Below are positions 1-7,661 of a DNA stretch of 13,020 nucleotides, piece after piece. The translations under genes were made by a program, and so were the position numbers. Below the pieces are notes generated by a model. The model saw only the letters and a list, made by a program, of their open reading frames with translations. It ran no database searches and was not told where the DNA came from. The DNA comes from JAGNNV01 sp039932395 (GTDB lineage: Bacteria; Acidobacteriota; Vicinamibacteria; Fen-336; JAGNNV01). Numbering within the stretch: the first letter of the stretch is position 1; the number at the start of each line of letters is the position of its first letter. Where the stretch lies: contig JBDTQB010000111.1 in assembly GCA_039932395.1 (NCBI GenBank), positions 1 to 13,020 of the forward strand, in the 5' to 3' direction.

Positions 1-800
1 AGGTCACGGACAACGGTTTTGTTTTTGGCGACAGTGCGTACGAAACGTTGCGGACATACGGCGGACGGCCCTTCGAACTCGACCGGCATCTGCGCCGGCT
101 GCGTCGTTCCATCGGCCTCCTCGGGTTCGACCTGAAGACCAGCGACGGAGAACTCCGAGCGCGGATCGATGCGTGCCTCGCCTTTGCCGGGAACGCCGAA
201 TCTTACCTTCGCGTCATCGTGAGCCGTGGCGTGGGCGACATGTCGTATCGCTTCGAGCGCATTCCAGAGCCGACCGTGGCGATGTACGTGAAGCCTCTGG
301 ACACCACGAATGACTCGCTCTATGAGAAGGGAGCGGCGGCGGTCATCGTCTCCATCCGCCGAAATCCGATCGAGGCTCTCAATCCCGCGATCAAAGCGTC
401 GAACCTGCTGAACAATGCGCTCGCCACTCGCGAGGCCTACGCCAAGGGCGCCTTCGAAGCCATCCTCCTGAATACGCGCGGCGAAGTCGCGGAGGGTGCC
501 GGCTCGAATGTCTTTATAGTGAAGGAAGGTCGGCTGCTGACTCCACCGCTCTCCTGTGGACTCCTTGCCGGCATCACGCGCGAGCTCGTGCTTGAGATCG
601 CCGCCGCGAGCGGGCAGGCGCACGAGGAACGCGTTCTCGCCGCAGCCGACCTCGCGAACGCCGATGAGCTCTTCGTCACCAGCACGTTGAAGGAGCTGGC
701 GCCGATCACCACGCTGGATGGCGCCCCCGTCGGTGATGGCTCGGTGGGACCCGTCAGTCGTGCGCTGCTCGCTGCCTTCCGCGCGAGGATCCCGGCTTGA
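1..800 (+). CDS. Class IV PLP-dependent aminotransferase (BCAT / D-amino-acid transaminase / ADC lyase fold), 5'-truncated by the window
   Basis: The reading frame is open from base 3, so the start lies before the window; the TTG at 48 is internal, because the residues before it (DNGFVFGDSAYETLR) are the conserved N-terminal motif of fold-type IV enzymes. Next comes the family pattern of a glycine-phenylalanine strand then a histidine-arginine helix (FELDRHLRRL). The PLP lysine is probably the AAA codon at 393-395, in the context NPAIKASNLLNN. The phosphate-binding region follows, with EVAEGAGSNVF and then the LLAGITR motif. These enzymes move an amino group between amino and keto acids (branched-chain or D-amino acids), or cleave aminodeoxychorismate to p-aminobenzoate. 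I cannot choose between these from the sequence. The protein is presumably cytoplasmic. Its TGA stop overlaps the start of the DUF3179 gene, so the two are probably co-transcribed. The family call is secure; the substrate is not. Confidence 0.9.
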   Translation, partial: VTDNGFVFGDSAYETLRTYGGRPFELDRHLRRLRRSIGLLGFDLKTSDGELRARIDACLAFAGNAESYLRVIVSRGVGDMSYRFERIPEPTVAMYVKPLDTTNDSLYEKGAAAVIVSIRRNPIEALNPAIKASNLLNNALATREAYAKGAFEAILLNTRGEVAEGAGSNVFIVKEGRLLTPPLSCGLLAGITRELVLEIAAASGQAHEERVLAAADLANADELFVTSTLKELAPITTLDGAPVGDGSVGPVSRALLAAFRARIPA

Positions 801-2263
801 CGCGGTTGTTCTTCTGCTGCTGTTTTCTGGCGCTCGCTCCATCCTCGGGCCTCGCTCAAACCGCGCCTCCCCTCGACGACTTCGTGGCCCTCGCTTCCAA
901 AGACGAAAAGGTCTCGCAGGCGGCGGCGGACCGGCTCACCCCGGTGTGGAAGGACACCTACTCGGCGATGGTGATCGATCTCGCGCGCTTCTTCCGTCCG
1001 CAGCGGGAAGCCGGCGCGCCCGAGCGCGGAGACGACGAGCTTGGGAGCGACGACGTGACGCAGGCGGGCCGGGCGAATGGGAGCGGCCAGCCGATCACCG
1101 CCCGAACTCAGACTCCGGAAGCGGCGATCCGCGGGCGACTGATGCGTTTCCTCTCGAAGCGAACGGGAAAGAGCTTCGGGAACGACTTGAAGCTCTGGCG
1201 CAAATGGTCGTGGACTCTGGCCGACGACCCGCATCCCGAATACTCCGAGTTCAAGGCGCGTCTCTATTCCAACGTGGATCCGCGCATGGCGTCTTTCTTC
1301 ACCTCCTCTGAAAAGCCTCGCATCCGCCTCGATGAAATTGACTGGGGCGGCGTTGCGGTGAACGGAATTCCGCCCCTCGACCAGCCGAAGACGATCACCG
1401 CCGAGCAGGCGACTTTCATGGGAGACAAGAACGTGGTCTTCGGGCTCGTGGTGGACGGAGCGGCGCGCGCGTATCCCAAACGCATCCTGGCCTGGCACGA
1501 AATGGCGCTCGACACGCTCGGCGGAGTGAAGCTCGCGGTCGTCTACTGCACGCTGTGCGGAACGGTGATTCCGTACGAAACAGTCGTCGACGGACGTTCG
1601 TTCACCCTGGGCACCAGCGGCCTGCTGTACCGGTCGAACAAATTGATGTTCGATCTCGAGACCAAATCACTCTGGTCGACGATCGAAGGACGCCCGGTGG
1701 TGGGCGCGCTCGCGGCCAGCCCCATCGTCCTCAAATATCGGCCCGTGGTCACCACGACCTGGAAGGAATGGCGGGCCGCTCATCCTGACACCACGGTGCT
1801 CTCCCTCGACACGGGCTATCAGCGCGACTACGACGAGGGAGTCGCCTATCGCACCTATTTCTCCCACGATGACCTGATGTTCGAAGTGCCGGTTCAGGAC
1901 AAGCGGCTGAAGCGAAAGGCGGAAGTGGTCACCTTCGTCGCGAGCGGCGAATCGAAGCCTGAGCCCGTGGCTTTGGACACCGCCTTCCTCAAGAAAAATC
2001 CACTGCACGCGTTCACCGCCTCGGGGATTCACTTCATCGTAGTCACAAGTGACGGAGGAGCGAACCGGATTTACCGCACCGGCGCGTTCCATTTCGTCAG
2101 CCAATCCGAGGCCAAGTTGGTCGACGCAGCGGGAAGCGAATGGAAGGTCCAGGAAGACCGCCTCGAACGCACCGACGGGGAGTCGCTTCCCCGCGAGCCC
2201 GCCCGGCGCACGTTCTGGTTCGCCTGGGTGGCGCAGTTTCCGGAAACAACGCTGGTCAAGTAG
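797..2263 (+). CDS. Exported DUF3179 domain-containing protein, 488 aa
   Basis: Residues 1-20 form a Sec signal peptide: a short basic start, a very hydrophobic cysteine-rich core (FFCCCF) and a predicted cut after GLA, so the mature protein is extracytoplasmic. The cysteines do not sit in a lipobox. The middle (about 170-375) matches DUF3179: IRLDEIDWGGV, RAYPKRILAWHE, VVYCTLCGT with a CxxC at 251-254, then GTSGLLYRSNKLMFD and TKSLWST. The CxxC pair could bind metal or form a disulfide; the family's function is unknown. The region before it (about 30-170) has a TGKSFGNDLKLWRKW segment that usually accompanies this family. The start is TTG at 797, sharing bases with the upstream TGA (TTGA), which suggests translational coupling to the aminotransferase. 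This start gives a well-formed signal peptide. It ends 32 bases from the convergent permease gene. Confidence 0.88.
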   Translation: MTRLFFCCCFLALAPSSGLAQTAPPLDDFVALASKDEKVSQAAADRLTPVWKDTYSAMVIDLARFFRPQREAGAPERGDDELGSDDVTQAGRANGSGQPITARTQTPEAAIRGRLMRFLSKRTGKSFGNDLKLWRKWSWTLADDPHPEYSEFKARLYSNVDPRMASFFTSSEKPRIRLDEIDWGGVAVNGIPPLDQPKTITAEQATFMGDKNVVFGLVVDGAARAYPKRILAWHEMALDTLGGVKLAVVYCTLCGTVIPYETVVDGRSFTLGTSGLLYRSNKLMFDLETKSLWSTIEGRPVVGALAASPIVLKYRPVVTTTWKEWRAAHPDTTVLSLDTGYQRDYDEGVAYRTYFSHDDLMFEVPVQDKRLKRKAEVVTFVASGESKPEPVALDTAFLKKNPLHAFTASGIHFIVVTSDGGANRIYRTGAFHFVSQSEAKLVDAAGSEWKVQEDRLERTDGESLPREPARRTFWFAWVAQFPETTLVK

Positions 2264-2295
2264 GGGCTCGGTCTCCTCACTTCGGCCGGGAGCGA

Positions 2296-4809
2296 CTACT
2301 CCGCGCGCAGGGCCACCATGGGACGCACACGGGTCGCGCGCTGCGCTGGGACCACGACGGACAGCAGTGAGATCAAGGCCACCAGTACGAACACGGCGAC
2401 GTAGGTGAGCGGATCCAGCGCGGACACACCGAAGAGCATGCTGGCGATGCCGTCGCGACCAAAGGTCGCGATGGCCAGAGACACCGCCAGCCCGATCGCT
2501 AGCCCCATGCCGATCTGACGCGCGCCCTGCTTCACCACCATCGACAGAATCTTCGAAGCGCCGGCGCCAAGGGCCATGCGCACACCGAACTCGACCGTGC
2601 GCTGGCTGACTGAGAATGCCATGACTCCGTAGATCCCGACCGCGGCGAGGATGATCGCGACGATGCCGAGCGCGCTGAACATCGCGGCGGTGATGCGATT
2701 GATCGAAACCGCCGCGTCAAGATGAAACTTGGGCGTCCCCGTGAAATAAAGCGGCAGGTTCGGATCAACCTTGCGCACTTCGCGGCGCAGGTCGGGCAGA
2801 AGGCCCTCAGCACTCTGACCCGCGCGTGGCCTCACGATCACGGTGGCGAACTGGTTGGCGAGGGGTTGCGGGGCCGCAGGTCCGAAGGCCAGGGAATAGA
2901 ACGGAACGTAGAAGCCAATCTTCTCGTCGACATTGCGGGCATTGAAGGGCCCCAGCATGCGGACGCTGCTCACCACGCCAACGATGCTGCGCCACGGGCC
3001 GAACTGAGGCGTGCTGCCGTCACCCGTGCGGAAGCGCCGGCCCACCGCGCTCTCGGTGCCAAAGTGCTTGCGCGCGAACGCCTCATTCACGATGGCCACG
3101 GGTTGCTTCGTATCCAGATCCTCGTTGTCGAAGCGACGGCCTTCGAGAAGTTTCTGGCCCGTCACATCAAAGAACGTGGGCGAGACCTGCTCGAAGTTGG
3201 CCTGCGGCCGGTCACCTTTGTTGTTGTAGGTCTTCCCTTCAATCTCGATGGGCCCATTGCCGGCGAACACCATCTGGAAGCGACTGGTCAGAGCCACGCT
3301 CTCGAACTGCGGCGAGTTCTGTAGCGACGTCAAAAGGCGATCGTAGAAGAGCTTGCGCGCTTCGGAGTCCGGATAGTCGCCGTCCATCAGACCCATGCGA
3401 GCGGACATGATGCCCTCGGTGTCGTAGCCGAAGTCGATGGTCTGCTGATTCACGATCGACCGCACTTGAAGGATCGAACCGATCAGAAGGATGCAGGTGG
3501 TGGCGATCTGGAACACCACCAGACCGCGAGTCAGCAAACTGACGCTGCGTGAGCTGTTGCCCCGGCCGCTGTCTTTCAGGGCCGACGCGGAGTCGGTGCG
3601 CGATGACATCAACGCGGGCAGCAGGCCCGACGCGATGGTCGCGACGAACGCCGACGCCACGGTGACCAGCAGGGCGAGCCGGTCAATCTCAAAGACCATC
3701 CACTTCGGCGGACCGTTCGTCTGGCTGCGCAAGGCCGCGGAGATCCAATCGACGGACAGATACGCCATGCCAATGCCCAGCACCGCGCCGAGGGACGCGA
3801 CGAGCAGGCTCTCGGTCAGCATCTGCCGGATGAGACGGATCCGCGTCGCGCCAAGCGACGAGCGGATCGCGAGTTCTTTGAGGCGAATGGTGGCGCGTGC
3901 GAACTGCATGTTCATCACGTTCACGCAGGCGATCAGCAGCACGCCCACGCCGAACGCCAGCATGGTCAGAAGCATCCCGCGCACCGGCAGCGGGGTGAAG
4001 GTTTTGATCAGCGGGTCAACCTGAGCGTCGGTGAACTGCTTGTTGGTGTCGGGATAGGCCGCAGCAAAACGTCGGGCGAAGGCCGAGAACTCGGCCTGAG
4101 CCTGCGTCAGCGTCACGTCACGCTTGATCAGACCGATGACGCTTGGACCCACGGCCTGAGGATCATTGCGGGGTTTGACTGGGAATTCGCTGTAGAGCGG
4201 AATCCACATCTCTTCATTGTTGGGGAAGCTGAAGGCCTTGGGCATCACACCCACGATCGTGGCGCTCTTTCCATTCAGTCGAACATCCTTGCCGAGCACG
4301 CTTTGCGCGCCGCCGAAGTCGCGCTGCCACGCTCCGTAGCCGATCAGGAGAACCTTGGGCGCACCTGGCTTGTTGTCTTCAACACTGAAGTCGCGACCAA
4401 GAACCGGGGTGACGCCGAGAATGCGAAGAAAGTCCTCCGTGATGTAGGCGCCGGTGTAACGGCGGGGCTCTCCGTCGAAAGTCAGATTGACCGTGGATCC
4501 ATTGAGGTAGGCGGCCATCAGGTCGAACGACTTCTGCTCCGTCCTGAACTCCTCGAAGTCCATAGCGAAGACCTGATTGTTCGCACCGAAGGGCGTAACG
4601 GTTGACGGATCGATGAAGGTGACGTTGGTCAGACGGTCGGCGTTCGGGAACGAGAAGCCGCGGAGCATGGTGCCGTTCACGGTGGTGAACATGGTGGTCA
4701 CCGCGCAGATGCCCAAAGCCAGAACGAACACGGAGAGCGCGCAGAACGCCTTGTCTTTGGCAAGGACGCGTAGCCCGAGGCGAAGGTCCTGGCGGAAGGT
4801 CTCGAACAT
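2296..4809 (-). CDS. Orphan ABC-type (MacB/FtsX-like, ADOP-type) permease, 837 aa
   Basis: This is a duplicated MacB/FtsX permease. It starts with MFETFRQDLRLGLRVL and a membrane segment at about 22-46, followed by a periplasmic MacB core domain (about 50-275). The first FtsX block (about 278-405) carries ELAIRSSLGATRIRLIRQMLTES. A further membrane segment (about 428-447), a second periplasmic domain and a C-terminal FtsX block with EFGVRMALGAG complete it. Such proteins normally work with a MacB ATPase in exporting or extracting substrates across the envelope. No ATPase is encoded here, as is usual for the duplicated orphan permeases abundant in Acidobacteriota. I chose ATG at 4809 because the family N-terminus begins there and a GAGG ribosome site lies just upstream. 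The frame stays open to 5049, but that extension is not family-like and would overlap the divergent MFS gene. Substrate unknown. Confidence 0.92.
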   Translation of the reverse strand: MFETFRQDLRLGLRVLAKDKAFCALSVFVLALGICAVTTMFTTVNGTMLRGFSFPNADRLTNVTFIDPSTVTPFGANNQVFAMDFEEFRTEQKSFDLMAAYLNGSTVNLTFDGEPRRYTGAYITEDFLRILGVTPVLGRDFSVEDNKPGAPKVLLIGYGAWQRDFGGAQSVLGKDVRLNGKSATIVGVMPKAFSFPNNEEMWIPLYSEFPVKPRNDPQAVGPSVIGLIKRDVTLTQAQAEFSAFARRFAAAYPDTNKQFTDAQVDPLIKTFTPLPVRGMLLTMLAFGVGVLLIACVNVMNMQFARATIRLKELAIRSSLGATRIRLIRQMLTESLLVASLGAVLGIGMAYLSVDWISAALRSQTNGPPKWMVFEIDRLALLVTVASAFVATIASGLLPALMSSRTDSASALKDSGRGNSSRSVSLLTRGLVVFQIATTCILLIGSILQVRSIVNQQTIDFGYDTEGIMSARMGLMDGDYPDSEARKLFYDRLLTSLQNSPQFESVALTSRFQMVFAGNGPIEIEGKTYNNKGDRPQANFEQVSPTFFDVTGQKLLEGRRFDNEDLDTKQPVAIVNEAFARKHFGTESAVGRRFRTGDGSTPQFGPWRSIVGVVSSVRMLGPFNARNVDEKIGFYVPFYSLAFGPAAPQPLANQFATVIVRPRAGQSAEGLLPDLRREVRKVDPNLPLYFTGTPKFHLDAAVSINRITAAMFSALGIVAIILAAVGIYGVMAFSVSQRTVEFGVRMALGAGASKILSMVVKQGARQIGMGLAIGLAVSLAIATFGRDGIASMLFGVSALDPLTYVAVFVLVALISLLSVVVPAQRATRVRPMVALRAE

Positions 4810-4982
4810 GGTGAACCTCGAAGGCGAAACGAAAATCCGGGCGGCCCCTCGTTGATGAAGGGTGGTTACAAAAGAAGACGAAGCGCCCGGCGAAAAGGTT
4901 CCAGCAGGCAGCGACGACTTCGGAGCGCGATTCGCTTTATTGAACAAGCGCGCCCGAGGCCACAAACCACGCGTCCTTAGGT

Positions 4983-5006
4983 CGAGCGACGCTCGGCGCC
5001 GCGAGC
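4983..5006. repeat. Nested inverted repeats upstream of the MFS gene
   Basis: CGAGCG (4983-4988) and CGCTCG (4990-4995) form a perfect 6-bp inverted repeat around one base. The second arm can instead pair within GCTCG (4991-4995) and CGAGC (5002-5006). The cluster ends 33 bases before the MFS start codon, in the roughly 230-base space shared by two divergent genes. It could be an operator or a leader hairpin. In a GC-rich genome short repeats like this also arise by chance. I found no convincing -35/-10 pair in this intergenic region. Confidence 0.3.
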
Positions 5007-5039
5007 CCGTCAGGGGAGCGGTTAGAGTCGTCGTTCGGC

Positions 5040-6287
5040 ATGACTTCAAACACTGGAACCAAGCGCGTCATGGGCCTCGACTGGCCGGCTCAGGTGACCA
5101 CCGCCGAGCGACGTTCGCTTTTGGCGGGCGGTCTCGGCTGGATGCTCGACGCCATGGACGTGATGCTCTATTCCATGGTGCTCGCGGAGCTGGTGCTCTC
5201 CTTGGGCATGAGCAAACCCCAAGCCGGTCTGCTCAATTCGCTGACTCTCTTTGCGTCGGCCATCGGCGGTCTCGGCTTCGGCGTGCTGGCCGATCGCATC
5301 GGACGCACCCGCGCGCTGATGGGTTCCATCCTCATGTATTCCGTCGCGAGCTTCGCGTGCGGCCTGTCGACGTCGATTCCGCAGCTCGCGGTGTTTCGCT
5401 TCATCCTGGGGCTTGGGATGGGAGGCGAATGGACCACGGGCGCCGCGCTGATCGCGGAGACCTGGCGCGCCGAGCATCGTGGCAAGGCGCTTGGCATCAT
5501 GCAATCGAGCTGGGCGATCGGCGAGATGCTGGCCGCGGGGGTCACCCTCGCCATTCTTCCGACCTTCGGATGGCGCGCTGTCTTCTTCGTTGGGGTGATC
5601 CCGGCACTCGCCGTGCTCTGGATTCGCAAGGATGTTCCCGAATCAGAGATCTGGCTTGCGCGCGGCAAAGAGAAGCCCGCCTCATTGAGCGTGTTGCTGC
5701 GTCCCGACATTCGAGTCCCCGCCATCATCGCCACCTTGATGAATGCGAGCGCGATGTTCGCCTACTGGGGGCTCTTCACCTGGATCCCCGGGTACCTCGC
5801 CCTGCCTGAAGCGCAGGGCGGACGGGGGCTCGGCATCGTCGCGTCGCTGACGTGGGTGCTCTTTATGGCTCCGGGCAAGTGGCTCGGCTACGTTCTCTTC
5901 GGTTTCTCCGCCGACAAGTTCGGCCGCAAGAAAAGCTACGTGTTCTATCTGATGGCCGCCGCGATCCTGGTCCCGATCTTCGGCATGACCACGAACCTGA
6001 ACACTCTGCTGATCCTCGGTCCCTTCGTCGGCTTCTTCGGCACGGGATACTTCTCGGGCTTCGCCGCCATCGCATCGGAACTCTTCCCCACCGAAATTCG
6101 CGCGACCGCGATGGGACTGAGCTACAACATCGGTCGCGGCTTCTCCGCCTTGGCGCCGTTCGTTGTGGGTGCCATGGCGAAGGAGTATTCGTTCTTCGCC
6201 GCCTTCCTGCTGCTCGCCGCGGCGTTCCTGATCGCGGCGCTGCTGGCACTGGCCCTTCCGGAAACCAAGGGCAAACAGCTCGAGTAA
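5040..6287 (+). CDS. Major facilitator superfamily transporter (sugar / aromatic-acid:H+ symporter type), 415 aa
   Basis: An inner-membrane secondary transporter with twelve likely helices. The first helix holds acidic residues (DAMDVMLYS, 37-45), as in aromatic-acid and sugar symporters. The MFS motif A appears twice, once per half: GVLADRIGR (81-89) and FGFSADKFGRKK (287-298). FRFILGLGMGGEW (119-131) is the helix-4 motif of the sugar-transporter branch. ELFPTEIRATAMG (347-359) and a terminal PETKG also fit that branch. Likely proton-coupled uptake of a small organic acid or sugar; the substrate cannot be read from sequence. The ATG at 5040 is preceded by a weak GGGAGCG purine tract at poor spacing. 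The gene is divergent from the permease and convergent with the beta-barrel gene, 9 bases away, so it is probably transcribed alone. Confidence 0.9.
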   Translation: MTSNTGTKRVMGLDWPAQVTTAERRSLLAGGLGWMLDAMDVMLYSMVLAELVLSLGMSKPQAGLLNSLTLFASAIGGLGFGVLADRIGRTRALMGSILMYSVASFACGLSTSIPQLAVFRFILGLGMGGEWTTGAALIAETWRAEHRGKALGIMQSSWAIGEMLAAGVTLAILPTFGWRAVFFVGVIPALAVLWIRKDVPESEIWLARGKEKPASLSVLLRPDIRVPAIIATLMNASAMFAYWGLFTWIPGYLALPEAQGGRGLGIVASLTWVLFMAPGKWLGYVLFGFSADKFGRKKSYVFYLMAAAILVPIFGMTTNLNTLLILGPFVGFFGTGYFSGFAAIASELFPTEIRATAMGLSYNIGRGFSALAPFVVGAMAKEYSFFAAFLLLAAAFLIAALLALALPETKGKQLE

Positions 6288-6296
6288 GTCAGGTGC

Positions 6297-7094
6297 CTAC
6301 TTGCGGGTTCGCAGGTCTCGCGCGAGGATCACCTTGAAGGTCAGCTTGTCTGACGCGTCGGTCAAGCCGAAGCCGATGCCCGCTTCGATGTCCCAGGTCT
6401 TGCCCGCATGGTCGACCACGGCGAAGAGCTGATGACTCTGCTCGCGGCGTGAGGCGAAGTCTCCGAAACGACCGAAGCCGGCGTACTCCTCAATCGCGGC
6501 CTGCCACTTCGGCGCGACGTTAAAGGCGACCCGCACCGACGGCACGAACTCGAGATTCCCAAAACCGTCGTAAGAGGTGTCGACGATCGGGTTGAAGATG
6601 ATGTCCATCTTCTTCAGGTGCCAGCCGAGGATGGGACGTATTTCCGAGGTGATGCGCCGGGCATCCCAGCGCCGGGCGTTATAGCTGAACTCGAAGTTCG
6701 CCCCGAAAACAAACTTTCGATCGTCACCGTGAGGAGCGGCGAATAGCGCGCGCAGCTTCATTCCGTCTAGACCGAAGCCCATCTTCTGGTCGCGGCTGTA
6801 GAGGGGTAGGTACAGGCCAGCCTCAAACCAGTCGGTGACTCCCAGCGCAAACTCCGGAACTCCATTCCATGAGTGATCCGCCGTCACGGCCCCTGGAAAG
6901 GCGGGCGTCTTCAGACCATCCGCGATGTAGTTGTTGTGAAGCGTGAGGTTGAAGGTGCCGCGGGCGGCGAGGCCCCCGTCGTAGACCTGAATTTCGTCTG
7001 CTTGGGCGGCGGCAAGGGATGGAAGGACGAGCGCGAGGGCGAGCGCACTCGAAGCGAGCAAACATCGCCCGCGCAACCGGGAAGAGAACGCCAT
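6297..7094 (-). CDS. Putative outer-membrane beta-barrel protein, 265 aa
   Basis: The protein has a clear signal peptide (basic SRLRGR, hydrophobic core, cut near AAAQ at 28-31). The mature chain begins DEIQVYDGGLAARGTFNLTLHNNY. It then shows alternating strands typical of small outer-membrane barrels: VPEFALGVTDWFEAGLYLPLY, MKLRALFAAP, FGANFEFSYN, SEIRPILGWHL, FNPIVDTSYDG, and a late stretch ending in GIGFGLTDASDKLTFKVIL. This matches a conserved but uncharacterised family of about 260-residue proteins, sometimes annotated as MetA-pathway or transporter-like barrels. It probably sits in the outer membrane; a transport role is inference. It begins 18 bases after the cytochrome gene on the same strand, so the two are probably one operon. 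A purine-rich GAGAG stretch precedes the ATG. Confidence 0.78.
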   Translation of the reverse strand: MAFSSRLRGRCLLASSALALALVLPSLAAAQADEIQVYDGGLAARGTFNLTLHNNYIADGLKTPAFPGAVTADHSWNGVPEFALGVTDWFEAGLYLPLYSRDQKMGFGLDGMKLRALFAAPHGDDRKFVFGANFEFSYNARRWDARRITSEIRPILGWHLKKMDIIFNPIVDTSYDGFGNLEFVPSVRVAFNVAPKWQAAIEEYAGFGRFGDFASRREQSHQLFAVVDHAGKTWDIEAGIGFGLTDASDKLTFKVILARDLRTRK

Positions 7095-7112
7095 GCGGAG
7101 ACTCTCGGTCGC

Positions 7113-7583
7113 TTACTGCAGCGACTTCAAGTAGGCGGTGATGGCGTCCGCGTCTTCAGCAGACATCGTGTACGCCGGCATCGGCGGACCTGCCGTGCCG
7201 CCTCTGGGATTCTTCGCGGTCTGCAGGAACTTGGAGAAGCCCTCGACTTTCCATCGCTCCCACAACTTGCTGGTCGACGTGATGTCCGGCGCCTTCTGAT
7301 GCCAATCCGGGATCTTCGTGGCAGGAATACCCACAAGCGTCGCACCCTTCATCCACTGCGTGCGATCGAACCCGCCGCTTTCGAGGAGCGGGGTATGACA
7401 TTCCTGGCATCGCGCGACTTCCTCGGTGAGGTACCTCCCTCGTTCGAGCTTCGCGTCTTTTTTGGACATGGCCTCCTTCGACTCGACCGGCTTCTTCTCC
7501 TGGGCGAGGACGCCCGACGAAGAGACCGCGACGAACAGCGCAGCGGAAGAGAGGGCAACGAGAAACGGGCGGGCGGTAGACAT
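7113..7583 (-). CDS. Small exported c-type cytochrome, 156 aa, single heme
   Basis: A signal peptide covers residues 1-27 (basic start, alanine/valine core, cut near VLAQ), exporting the protein to the periplasm. One heme-attachment motif, CQECH, lies at 59-63, and the histidine is the proximal ligand. The C-terminus GPPMPAYTMSAEDADAITAYLKSL is the classic cytochrome c ending in which the methionine of PPMP (135) is the distal ligand. A charged lysine/glutamate stretch (30-48) links the signal to the heme domain. The role would be electron transfer; the partner is unknown. The ATG at 7583 is chosen because it gives the signal peptide. The frame stays open upstream to 8210, but that part lies antisense to the helicase gene and is a shadow. 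No strong ribosome site is visible. It is followed by the barrel gene and is divergent from the helicase gene. Confidence 0.88.
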   Translation of the reverse strand: MSTARPFLVALSSAALFVAVSSSGVLAQEKKPVESKEAMSKKDAKLERGRYLTEEVARCQECHTPLLESGGFDRTQWMKGATLVGIPATKIPDWHQKAPDITSTSKLWERWKVEGFSKFLQTAKNPRGGTAGPPMPAYTMSAEDADAITAYLKSLQ

Positions 7584-7661
7584 GGGCAGAGCATGACACG
7601 GCGTGAGCCCGCGCTCAAGCAAGACTTGCCACGACGATCCTTCACCGGCGAAGCTACCGCG

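Noticed and set aside
437..1498. A 353-codon open frame on the minus strand.
   Set aside because: It lies antisense to two well-supported genes (aminotransferase and DUF3179), is rich in arginine and serine, and shows no family pattern; it is a product of GC-rich coding DNA.
4810..5049. 80-codon N-terminal extension of the permease.
   Set aside because: It reads as arginine- and serine-rich non-family text and overlaps the MFS start; the conserved N-terminus and a ribosome site support 4809.
7590..7618. TTGAGC and CATGCT, 17 bases apart on the minus strand upstream of the cytochrome gene, as a promoter.
   Set aside because: Both boxes are poor matches, the -10 with only three of six bases; not enough to call.
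6873..7661. In-frame 263-codon extension of the helicase at its N-terminus.
   Set aside because: It overlaps the cytochrome and barrel genes on the other strand; the helicase motif spacing fits a start at 7662, or at most 7593.
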